Part shown: positions 1-6,823 of the stretch, piece after piece
How the letters are laid out: the number at the start of each line of letters is the position of its first letter
Numbering within the stretch: position 1 is the stretch's first letter
Assembly (NCBI RefSeq): GCF_034933565.1
Contig: NZ_JAYFNG010000002.1
Span: 124,001-188,000 of the forward strand
Source: Raineyella sp034933565
GTDB lineage: Bacteria; Actinomycetota; Actinomycetes; Propionibacteriales; Propionibacteriaceae
Length of the DNA: 64,000 nucleotides
Direction of reading: 5' to 3'
The notes under the pieces: generated by a model
Database searches by the model: none
Seen by the model: the letters and a program-made list of their open reading frames with translations, nothing else
What the model was told of the DNA's origin: nothing
Position numbers and translations under genes: made by a program

Positions 1-1
1 C

Positions 2-517
2 GACCTGATCGGCTCACAGCAGGGCTTCGAGGCCCGGGTGGCCGCCCGGCTGGCCTGGTTGGTCGACGAGGACATGGGGGCCTTCCTGCGCTGGGATCAG
101 CCCGATCCCGAGCAACTGGCCGCGCTGCCGCCCGCCGTCGCGCCGATCGACGCGGTCGGCCGCTGGGTCTTCGACCGCTTCACCCTCACCGACCCGGACA
201 CCTGGGCGCGGACCAGCCGGGAGCTGGAGGCCACCCCGGACCCGGCGGTCCGTCGCCGTCTGCTCGCGCTGCGCACCGACCTCGGCGGGGCCGCACCGCC
301 GACCCTGGCCGCCGAGGCCGCCCGGGCCCGCGCGCTGGTCGCAGCAGGGTGGCGGACCGAGGCCGCCTCCCTGCTCGCGGCGCTGGTCACCGTCGCCCCG
401 TTCGACCCGGAGCTGCTGACCGCCCTCGCCGACGCGGTGACCGATCCCGACCACGCCGCGCTGCTGCGGCGGCGGGCGGCGAGCTACCGCGTGGTGGGCG
501 ACCCCACGCTCACATAA
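2..517 (+). CDS. Hypothetical protein, C-terminal part (runs off the left edge)
   Basis: The reading frame is open from the first bases of the window, so the true start lies outside; 171 residues are visible. The visible part is Ala/Leu/Arg-rich and looks helical, with a segment near its end (about residues 105-165) that resembles TPR-like helical pairs, but no motif gives a function. It has no membrane segment. It ends 27 bases before ldh on the same strand, so the two could share a transcript, although an operator-like palindrome lies between them. I do not recognise the family. Confidence 0.6.
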   Translation, partial: DLIGSQQGFEARVAARLAWLVDEDMGAFLRWDQPDPEQLAALPPAVAPIDAVGRWVFDRFTLTDPDTWARTSRELEATPDPAVRRRLLALRTDLGGAAPPTLAAEAARARALVAAGWRTEAASLLAALVTVAPFDPELLTALADAVTDPDHAALLRRRAASYRVVGDPTLT

Positions 518-528
518 TGGTCATACCA
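518..528. promoter_or_regulatory. LldR/GntR-type operator-like palindrome before ldh
   Basis: The sequence TGGTCATACCA directly follows the stop codon of the upstream gene and lies 16 bases before the ldh ATG. It fits the TNGTNNNACNA pattern described for LldR, the lactate-responsive GntR-family repressor of corynebacteria. No lldR gene is in the window, so the regulator is inferred. Confidence 0.45.
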
Positions 529-544
529 ATGTTTCAATAGAAGC

Positions 545-1510
545 ATGGCTCCCACCGTTGGTAACAGGATTCTGCTTGTCGGCGCCGGTGACGTCGGCGC
601 CGCGTACGCGTACGCGCTGGTCAACCAGGGCATCACCCACGATCTCGCGATCATCGACCTGAACGAGACCAAGGCGCGCGGCGAGGTCGAGGACCTCAAC
701 CACGGCGTCGTCTGGGCCCCCTCGCCCACCAACGTCCGGTTCGGCTCGTACGAGGCCGACTCGGCCGACGCGGCGCTGCTGGTGGTCACCGCCGGCGCTG
801 CCCAGAAGCCCGGCGAGACCCGGCTCGACCTGGTCGACAAGAACCTGAGGATCACCGGTGGGATCATCCGCCAGGCCATCGACAACGGCTTCCACGGGGT
901 CATCCTGATGGCCACCAACCCGGTCGACATCCTGTCCTACGCGGCCTGGAAGGTCTCGGGCCTGCCCAGCAGTCAGGTCCTCGGCTCCGGCACCACGCTC
1001 GACTCGGCCCGGTTCCGTTACCTGCTCGGCATGCTGTACGACGTCGCGCCGATGAGCGTGCACGCGAACGTGGTGGGGGAGCACGGCGACTCAGAGCTGC
1101 CCGCGCTGTCCAGCGCGACCATCGCCGGGGTGCCGATCGCCGAGGAGCTGGCCCGCCACCCGGAGCGCCGGCTGGAGATCGAGGAGGCGTTCCAGGTGAC
1201 CGTCACCTCGGCCGAACGGATCATCGCCGCGAAGGGCTCGACGTCGTTCGGCATCGGGATGGCGCTGGCCCGGATCACCCGCGCGATCCTGGAGGACCAG
1301 CGGGTCGCGCTGCCGGTGTCGACACTGCTGAACGGCGAGTACGGCCAGCACGACGTCTACCTGGGCACTCCGGCGGTGCTCTGCCGCGGCGGTGTCGAGC
1401 GGGTCATCCAGATCCCGCTCAGCGAGGACGAACAGGCCCGGTTCTCGGCCAGCGCGGCGGCCCTGCACGAGGTGCAGGACCCCTACTTCCACACCTCCGC
1501 CAACAACTGA
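545..1510 (+). CDS. ldh: L-lactate dehydrogenase
   Basis: Cytosolic NAD-dependent enzyme interconverting pyruvate and L-lactate, the fermentative NADH sink. The 321-residue protein has the Rossmann motif GAGDVGAAYA at residues 13-22, ATNPVD near 121, a substrate-binding Arg in the TLDSARFR stretch, and the catalytic His in GEHGDSE (about 179-185). The loop reads AAQKPGETR: the Gln marks lactate specificity, where malate dehydrogenases have Arg. The length is normal. The ATG gives the standard N-terminus, but no good Shine-Dalgarno is seen. A palindrome of LldR type lies just upstream, suggesting repression lifted by lactate. The 3' end overlaps the convergent flavin oxidoreductase gene by 28 bases. 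Confidence 0.95.
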   Translation: MAPTVGNRILLVGAGDVGAAYAYALVNQGITHDLAIIDLNETKARGEVEDLNHGVVWAPSPTNVRFGSYEADSADAALLVVTAGAAQKPGETRLDLVDKNLRITGGIIRQAIDNGFHGVILMATNPVDILSYAAWKVSGLPSSQVLGSGTTLDSARFRYLLGMLYDVAPMSVHANVVGEHGDSELPALSSATIAGVPIAEELARHPERRLEIEEAFQVTVTSAERIIAAKGSTSFGIGMALARITRAILEDQRVALPVSTLLNGEYGQHDVYLGTPAVLCRGGVERVIQIPLSEDEQARFSASAAALHEVQDPYFHTSANN

Positions 1511-2469
1511 AGGCTGCGCAGCCGGACCTGCGGATCGTGGGCGTACGTCACCACGATGAGCTCGTCCGCACCGGTCGCCGCCACCAGCTCGTCCAGCTGC
1601 CGGCGCACCGTGGCGGGGGAGCCCACCGCCCGGCAGGCCAGCATGCCCTGGGCGGCCCGCCAGCCCTCGTCGTGCGGCAGGTCGGTGCGCGGGGGCTGCA
1701 GCGGCCGGCGGGCCCCGGTGGCGTTGCCGATCGACATCTGCAGGTGGGTGGAGTACTGGTACTCCGCCTCCGCATCGGTGTCCGCGACCAGCACCGACAC
1801 CCCGACCATGGCGTACGGGGCCGCCAGCCGCGCCGTCGGCGACTCGGTGGAGAAGGAGTGCCGGTAGACCGACAGCGCCTCGTACAGCTCGTCGGGGGCG
1901 AAGTGCGACGCGACGGCGAACGGCAGCCCCAGCTGGCCCGCGATCGAGGCGCCGTTGGTGGTGGAGCCGAGCACCCAGATCGGCACCTCGGTGCCGGCGG
2001 CGACGATCGAGGACACCCCGCGCGGTGAGTCGCCGGACCGGAACCAGGACTGCAGCTCGTAGATCTGGTCGGCGAAGGACTGGGCGTCGGAGGCGCCGCG
2101 GCGCAGCAGCCGGGCGGTCATCGGATCGGTGCCGGGGGCCCGGCCGAGGCCGAGGTCGACCCGGTCACCGTGCAGCTGGACCAGGGTGCCGAACTGCTCG
2201 GCGACCGTCAGCGGCGCGTGGTTCGGCAACATCACGCCGCCCGAACCGACCCGCAGGGTGCTGGTCATCGCCAGTGCGTGCTCGATCAGCAGGCCGGTCG
2301 CGGAGCTGGCGAAGGTCGGTGAGTTGTGGTGCTCGGCGAACCAGTACCGGCGGTAGCCGCTCTCCTCGGCCAGCCGGACGGCCGCGTAGGTGGCCTCCAG
2401 GGCCGCCCTGACATCGGATCCGGCCGAGACGGGGACGAGGTCGAGGACGCACAGCGGTGGGGTCGTCAT
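1483..2469 (-). CDS. LLM-class (luciferase-like) flavin-dependent oxidoreductase
   Basis: A 328-residue protein of the bacterial luciferase-like TIM-barrel family that uses reduced FMN or F420; the substrate is unknown. Typical features are YWFAEHHN near residue 42, the LRVGSGGVMLPNHAPL strand-loop, and GRVDLGLGRAPG-type text (here DRVDLGLGRAPGTDP) near 100, the pattern of the MsnO8/YhbW-like subgroup. The start chosen makes an ATGA overlap with the gene upstream and lies six bases after a TACGAT box, so it can also be transcribed alone without a leader. An upstream in-frame start nine codons earlier is less likely. In mycobacteria this slot after sigM/rsmA holds thioredoxin genes, which are absent here. 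Confidence 0.85.
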   Translation of the reverse strand: MTTPPLCVLDLVPVSAGSDVRAALEATYAAVRLAEESGYRRYWFAEHHNSPTFASSATGLLIEHALAMTSTLRVGSGGVMLPNHAPLTVAEQFGTLVQLHGDRVDLGLGRAPGTDPMTARLLRRGASDAQSFADQIYELQSWFRSGDSPRGVSSIVAAGTEVPIWVLGSTTNGASIAGQLGLPFAVASHFAPDELYEALSVYRHSFSTESPTARLAAPYAMVGVSVLVADTDAEAEYQYSTHLQMSIGNATGARRPLQPPRTDLPHDEGWRAAQGMLACRAVGSPATVRRQLDELVAATGADELIVVTYAHDPQVRLRSLQLLAEVWK

Positions 2470-2789
2470 GCCCCGATCGTACGTGCGCGCGACCACCGGC
2501 CCCGGAACGTCGTCCGGGGGTGGATCGGGTTGGGGCCGAAGCTGCCCAGGGCCGTACGCTTCGCCGCGGCCACCAGGGCCTCGTGGTGTGCCTGGGCCAG
2601 GTCACCGGCCTCGCGCTCGGCCTGGGCCTGGCGGATGGCCGTGTCCAGCCGGGTCCGGACGAGGTCCGGCATCGCGGGGACGGTTGTCCGGCGGAGCAGC
2701 TCGCCCAGCTGCTCGGCCAGGGGATCCCCCCAGCTCTGGTCGCTCGCGTCGAGTGGGCTCCCGGCCTGCTCCTGCGGGTCGTCGATCAC
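2466..2789 (-). CDS. Small protein in the anti-sigma-M (rsmA) position
   Basis: About 107 residues, soluble and charged. It lies 93 bases downstream of sigM and overlaps the next gene by ATGA. In M. tuberculosis this position holds rsmA, the membrane anti-sigma factor of SigM. The middle of this protein (VPAMPDLVRTRLDTAIRQA) resembles the VPxxVxxRLDxAL segment common in actinobacterial anti-sigma proteins, but no transmembrane helix follows, so it is either a reduced cytosolic version or an unrelated protein. The GTG start was chosen because AGGAGG lies four bases upstream; a second GTG directly precedes it, and a start 21 codons earlier is also open. The function is inferred from position only. 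Confidence 0.6.
   Translation of the reverse strand: MIDDPQEQAGSPLDASDQSWGDPLAEQLGELLRRTTVPAMPDLVRTRLDTAIRQAQAEREAGDLAQAHHEALVAAAKRTALGSFGPNPIHPRTTFRGRWSRARTIGA
2476..2481 (-). promoter_or_regulatory. Leaderless -10 box for the flavin oxidoreductase
   Basis: Read on the minus strand, TACGAT is followed by six bases and then the ATG at 2469, the spacing of a leaderless transcript. It lies inside the 3' end of the upstream gene. Confidence 0.45.
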
Positions 2790-2882
2790 CACGCCTCCTG
2801 ATCCTCGAAGCACACGTTGTTGTCCGGTGTGATGTACCCCCGTACGCCTCACAGCCCAGTGACTGACTCGTCCTATTCTGGC

Positions 2883-3437
2883 TCATCCCGGGGTCGGGAA
2901 GTCGTGCAACAGCGCGGCCAATCGTGCCCGGCCGCGCGAGCACCGGGACTTGATCGTCCCGGGGGCGCAGCCGAGCATGGCGGCTGCCTCCTCGACGGTG
3001 AACCCCTCCATGTCCACCAGGATCAGCGCCGCGCGCTGGTCCGGGGTGATCCGACCGAGCGCCTCGGTGACCGCGTCGACCAGCGCCTCGGGCGGGTCGT
3101 CCCCGCCCGGCCGGGCGGCCACCCGCTCGGGGTCGAGCGGGGCGGTCGGACGTCGCTTCAGGTAGCGGATCCGGTCCAGGCAGGAGTTGATCACGATCCG
3201 GTGCAGCCAGGTCGCGACGCGGGCGTCGCCGCGGAACGTGTGGGCCCGGCGGAAGGCCCGCAGGTAGGCGTCCTGCAGGGCGTCCGCGGCGTCCTCCGGG
3301 TCGCCGAGGGTCCGCAGCGCCACCGACCAGAGGCGGTCCTGGTGGCGCCCGACGAGCACCGCGAAGGCCTCCGGGGCGCCCGTGACGTGGGCGGCCAGCA
3401 GCTCCTCGTCGGTGGGCGGCTCGGGCGACCGCGTCAT
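2883..3437 (-). CDS. sigM: ECF-type RNA polymerase sigma factor, SigM-like
   Basis: 184 residues, the usual length for an extracytoplasmic-function sigma factor. Region 2 covers about residues 22-90, with the DPEDAADALQDAYLRAFR helix of region 2.2 and the FRGDARVATWLHRIVINSCLDRIR stretch of 2.3-2.4. Region 4 covers about 118-175, with the DNA-binding helix-turn-helix GFTVEEAAAMLGCAPGTIKSR. The ATG overlaps the stop of the murJ fusion gene (ATGA), giving coupled translation in the order DUF6049, murJ, sigM. This is the gene order of the M. tuberculosis Rv3909-Rv3911 region and supports SigM, an envelope-stress sigma factor. The expected RsmA-type membrane antagonist is not obvious. Confidence 0.9.
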   Translation of the reverse strand: MTRSPEPPTDEELLAAHVTGAPEAFAVLVGRHQDRLWSVALRTLGDPEDAADALQDAYLRAFRRAHTFRGDARVATWLHRIVINSCLDRIRYLKRRPTAPLDPERVAARPGGDDPPEALVDAVTEALGRITPDQRAALILVDMEGFTVEEAAAMLGCAPGTIKSRCSRGRARLAALLHDFPTPG

Positions 3438-6400
3438 GGCGTCACCTGCACCTCGTAGATCCCGCCCCGGAACTGGCCGTTCCCGTCGGAGGGCAGCGAC
3501 GTCAGGTAGACCAACACGTAGCGGGTGGTGACCGGGCTGTCCGCGGTCAGGTCCACCGTCCCGGCGGCACCGGTGGCCCGGGCCACCGCCCGCCAGGACT
3601 TCTCCGAGTCCATCGGCGCCGAGGTGGCGGCGGTGTCCTTCGGGACCCGCACCTCGAGATCGGTCCCGGTCCCGTAGAGCTGCAGGGTCACGGTGCGGAC
3701 GTCGCGGGGGCGGCCCAGGTCGAGCACCAGGCCGGCGCCGGGCTTGAGCTTGCCGAAGCGGGCGTCGCCGACGTACGACATCGTCTGCCACATCGTGGTC
3801 GGGTTGCCGTCGGTCGCGTACGGGGCGGTCCGGTCGTTCTCCTCGTTGTTGCCGCCGTCGGCCGAGGGGTCGAAGGTGGCCACCCCGGTGATCTTCCAGG
3901 GGCCGGTGTCGGCGGAGCCGGACGAGCTGGCGGTGCCGCTGGTGACCCCGGCCGGCCCGGTGCCCGAGTGCCCGGCCCGGCCGGCGTTGATCGCCACCCC
4001 GATCAGCCCGACGACGACGGCCATCGCGACCAGCACGAGCAGGGCGATCACCCAGCCACGCCGGGGTGTGCTGCGGGGCACGATGCGGAGCGGGCGCTCG
4101 CTGGGCTGCGGGGGCACGGCCGCGGTCTGCGGTGGCACCGGCGCGGCGGGGACGGCCGGCTGCTCGCGGGTGGCGTCCAGTGACAGGGTGCCCTGGGCGG
4201 TTCGGACCCGCTGCTCCAGCCGGTACGAGGCGTCGGTGACCCCGAGCACGGTCGACAGTGCCGCCACCAGGCCGGTGGCGGTGGTGATGCCGGGCCGGCC
4301 GGTGGCGTTCTCCATCATCGGGCTGACGCCGCCGATCACCTGCGCGCAGATCCGGTCCAGGGCGGGCGGCACGTCGGTGCGGACCCGCCGCGGTGAGGGC
4401 CACATGCCGCCCCGGGTGGGGGCGGGCGGCAGCCCGGGCACCGTCCCGCCGGGCCACAGGCCGGTGAGGCAGGTGTAGAGCAGTCGACCGAGGGCGAGGA
4501 CGTCGGTGCGTTCGGCGCCCTGCACCCTCGGCTCGGGCTCCTCGCCGGGCAGCAGCGCCTCGTCGATCTGGAAGCCGAGGATCTTCACGTTGCCGGTGTC
4601 GGTGACCATCACCGCGTCCGGGTCGAGTCGCTGGTGGTAGCGGCGCTGGGCATGCACGGTCGACATCGCGTCGGCGATCTCGCGGACCAGCCAGGCCGAC
4701 TCGGTGCCGGACAACGGCCCGCGGGCCAGCAGCTTGGTGAGGGTCTGGCCGGGGGCGTACTCACGCACCACGTACGGCTCGTCGCCGTCGTCGGAGAAGT
4801 CGAGGATGCGGACGAACCGGGCGTCGGTGACCTGGGCGGCGCGCTTGGCGGCGGCCAGCAGCAGCGGGCTGCGCGGGTCACCGGCGGGGAAGAACTGGCA
4901 GACGACCCAGCGCTTCAGGCTGAGGTCGGTGGCCCGCCACAGGTCCTGGCGGCGCCCGTCGAGCGGGTCCTCGAGGCGGAACCGGCCGCCGAGCAGCCGG
5001 CCGGCCTGGTAGCCGGGCGCCCCGATCGGCCGGGTGTACTCGTCGCTGCCGAAGGCGTCCCCGTGGCCGGGGGAGTCAGCGTGGCCGGGGGAATCCGTGT
5101 GGCCCGGGGCGTGCGTGTCGCCCGGCCCGGCGGCCTCGGTCCTCGGGTCCTGCGGCACGGCCCCCTCCTCCTGCTGCCGTGGGAGGCCGGTCGGCGGGGT
5201 GCCGGATCCGCCCCTGCGTCGCAGGGCGGTGAGCACCTCCTCGACCTCCTCGATCTGCAGCCTACGTGCCAGCACCACGAAAGTCGCGACGGCGCCCGCC
5301 CCACCGACCGCGACGGAAAGGAGCAGCAGCAGCTGGCCGTGGCCCCCGGTGAACCGGACGATCAGCCAGGCCAGCAGTGCGCCGGGGGCGGTGGCCACGG
5401 TGAGCCGGACGATGTGGCGGATGATCGGCGCGAACCGGAAGTCCGGCAGCCGGCGGCGCAGCAGCGGGACGGCGATGCCGAGCCCCACCACGTACGCCAG
5501 CGCGTACGCCCCGCCCAGGCCGGCCGCGACCCAGCCGGGCGCGTGCCACGGGACGACCAGGACGATCGCCAGGATGATGTTGCTGGCCACGATGGTGCTC
5601 TGCACCAGGAAGGGCGTACGGGTGTCCTCGAGGGCGTAGAAGGACCGGATCACCAGGTAGTGCAGGCTGTACGGCACCAGGCCGAGAGCCATCACCAGCA
5701 GCGTCCGGCCGATGAAGTCGGCGTCCCGGGCCCCGGCGCCGTTGCCGAACATCAGCTGGCTGATCGGGAAGGCGAGGGCGAACAGCGCGATCGCGCTCGG
5801 CACGATGACGGCCAGTGCGCTGCGCATCGTCCGGTCGGACTCGGCCGCGACACCCCGCAGGTCGCCCTCGGCGGCCAGCCGGGAGCTGCTGGTCATCATC
5901 TGGGTGGCCAGCGACAGGGTGATCAGCGAGTGCGGGACGATCCAGATCAGCGAGGCCGTCTGGTAGGCGGTGATGCCCGCCCCCTCGCCGCTGGCGCCGA
6001 GCACGGCGGTCGACCCGAGCCGGTTGACGACGAAGATCGCCAGCTGGTTGACCAGCACGAAGTAGAGCGTCCACTGCGCCAGCCGGAAGGTGTGGCCCAG
6101 CCCGGTGCCCCGCAGGTCCCAGCGGGGCCGGTAGCGGAAGCCGGCCCGGGTGAGGAACGGCACCAGGATGAAGAACTGGGCGGCGATCCCGAGGGTCGAG
6201 CCCAGGCCCAGCAGCAGCACCTGCGGCCAGCTGAACGGCGCCCCGTGGGAGGTGCCCCACAGGCCGAGGTAGAGGCCGAAGACGGCGATCGAGATGACGT
6301 TGTTGGCGATCGGCGCCCACATGTAGGGGATGTAGACCTGCCGGGCGTTGAGCACCTGGCCGACGAGCACCGTGGCGCCGTAGAAGAAGATCTCCGGCAG

Positions 6401-6823
6401 GCACAGGTAGGCCAGCGCGACCATGTTGCTCCAGTACGGCGCCATCGCCGGCTCGCGCCAGCCCTCCGCCGTGTAGAGCGTCATGATCCACGGCGCGGCG
6501 ACGGTGACCAGTGCCGTCGTCACACCCAGCGCGGCGAGGAACGCCGTCATGATCCGGTTGGTGTAGGCCGCGCCGCCGTCCTCGTCCTCGTCCATCGCCC
6601 GGACGATCTGCGGCACCAGGACCGCGTTCATCACGCCGCCGGCGAGCAGGATGTAGAGGCTGTTGGGGATGGTGTTGGCGAGGTTGAACGCCTCGGCCGG
6701 ACGGGTGCCGTTGCCGAGGACGACCGCGATCAGGGCGGCCCGGACGAACCCGAGGACCCGGGAGGCGAAGGTGCCCCCGGCCATCAGAACGGTCGTGGAC
6801 ATCATCGAACGGGTCCGGCTCAC
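3434..6823 (-). CDS. murJ: MurJ lipid II flippase fused to a pseudokinase and an extracellular domain
   Basis: Membrane protein of 1129 residues that flips the peptidoglycan precursor lipid II. Residues 1-535 are the MviN/MurJ core with about 14 helices. After a Pro/Gly/His-rich linker, residues 605-860 form a kinase-like domain that has lost catalysis: the ATP-binding Lys region reads KRWVVCQFFP, the HRD loop reads HQRLDPD, and the DFG motif reads GFQ. A single helix at about 923-945 leads to a C-terminal beta domain (about 975-1129) with a discoidin/carbohydrate-binding look. This matches MviN of M. tuberculosis, whose pseudokinase is phosphorylated by PknB and recruits FhaA. The GTG start overlaps the upstream stop (GTGA) and begins SRTRSMMSTT just before the first helix. 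Confidence 0.93.
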   Translation of the reverse strand: MSRTRSMMSTTVLMAGGTFASRVLGFVRAALIAVVLGNGTRPAEAFNLANTIPNSLYILLAGGVMNAVLVPQIVRAMDEDEDGGAAYTNRIMTAFLAALGVTTALVTVAAPWIMTLYTAEGWREPAMAPYWSNMVALAYLCLPEIFFYGATVLVGQVLNARQVYIPYMWAPIANNVISIAVFGLYLGLWGTSHGAPFSWPQVLLLGLGSTLGIAAQFFILVPFLTRAGFRYRPRWDLRGTGLGHTFRLAQWTLYFVLVNQLAIFVVNRLGSTAVLGASGEGAGITAYQTASLIWIVPHSLITLSLATQMMTSSSRLAAEGDLRGVAAESDRTMRSALAVIVPSAIALFALAFPISQLMFGNGAGARDADFIGRTLLVMALGLVPYSLHYLVIRSFYALEDTRTPFLVQSTIVASNIILAIVLVVPWHAPGWVAAGLGGAYALAYVVGLGIAVPLLRRRLPDFRFAPIIRHIVRLTVATAPGALLAWLIVRFTGGHGQLLLLLSVAVGGAGAVATFVVLARRLQIEEVEEVLTALRRRGGSGTPPTGLPRQQEEGAVPQDPRTEAAGPGDTHAPGHTDSPGHADSPGHGDAFGSDEYTRPIGAPGYQAGRLLGGRFRLEDPLDGRRQDLWRATDLSLKRWVVCQFFPAGDPRSPLLLAAAKRAAQVTDARFVRILDFSDDGDEPYVVREYAPGQTLTKLLARGPLSGTESAWLVREIADAMSTVHAQRRYHQRLDPDAVMVTDTGNVKILGFQIDEALLPGEEPEPRVQGAERTDVLALGRLLYTCLTGLWPGGTVPGLPPAPTRGGMWPSPRRVRTDVPPALDRICAQVIGGVSPMMENATGRPGITTATGLVAALSTVLGVTDASYRLEQRVRTAQGTLSLDATREQPAVPAAPVPPQTAAVPPQPSERPLRIVPRSTPRRGWVIALLVLVAMAVVVGLIGVAINAGRAGHSGTGPAGVTSGTASSSGSADTGPWKITGVATFDPSADGGNNEENDRTAPYATDGNPTTMWQTMSYVGDARFGKLKPGAGLVLDLGRPRDVRTVTLQLYGTGTDLEVRVPKDTAATSAPMDSEKSWRAVARATGAAGTVDLTADSPVTTRYVLVYLTSLPSDGNGQFRGGIYEVQVTP

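Noticed and set aside
545..1510. Malate dehydrogenase instead of lactate dehydrogenase
   Set aside because: The substrate loop reads QKPGETR; malate dehydrogenases have Arg at the Gln position.
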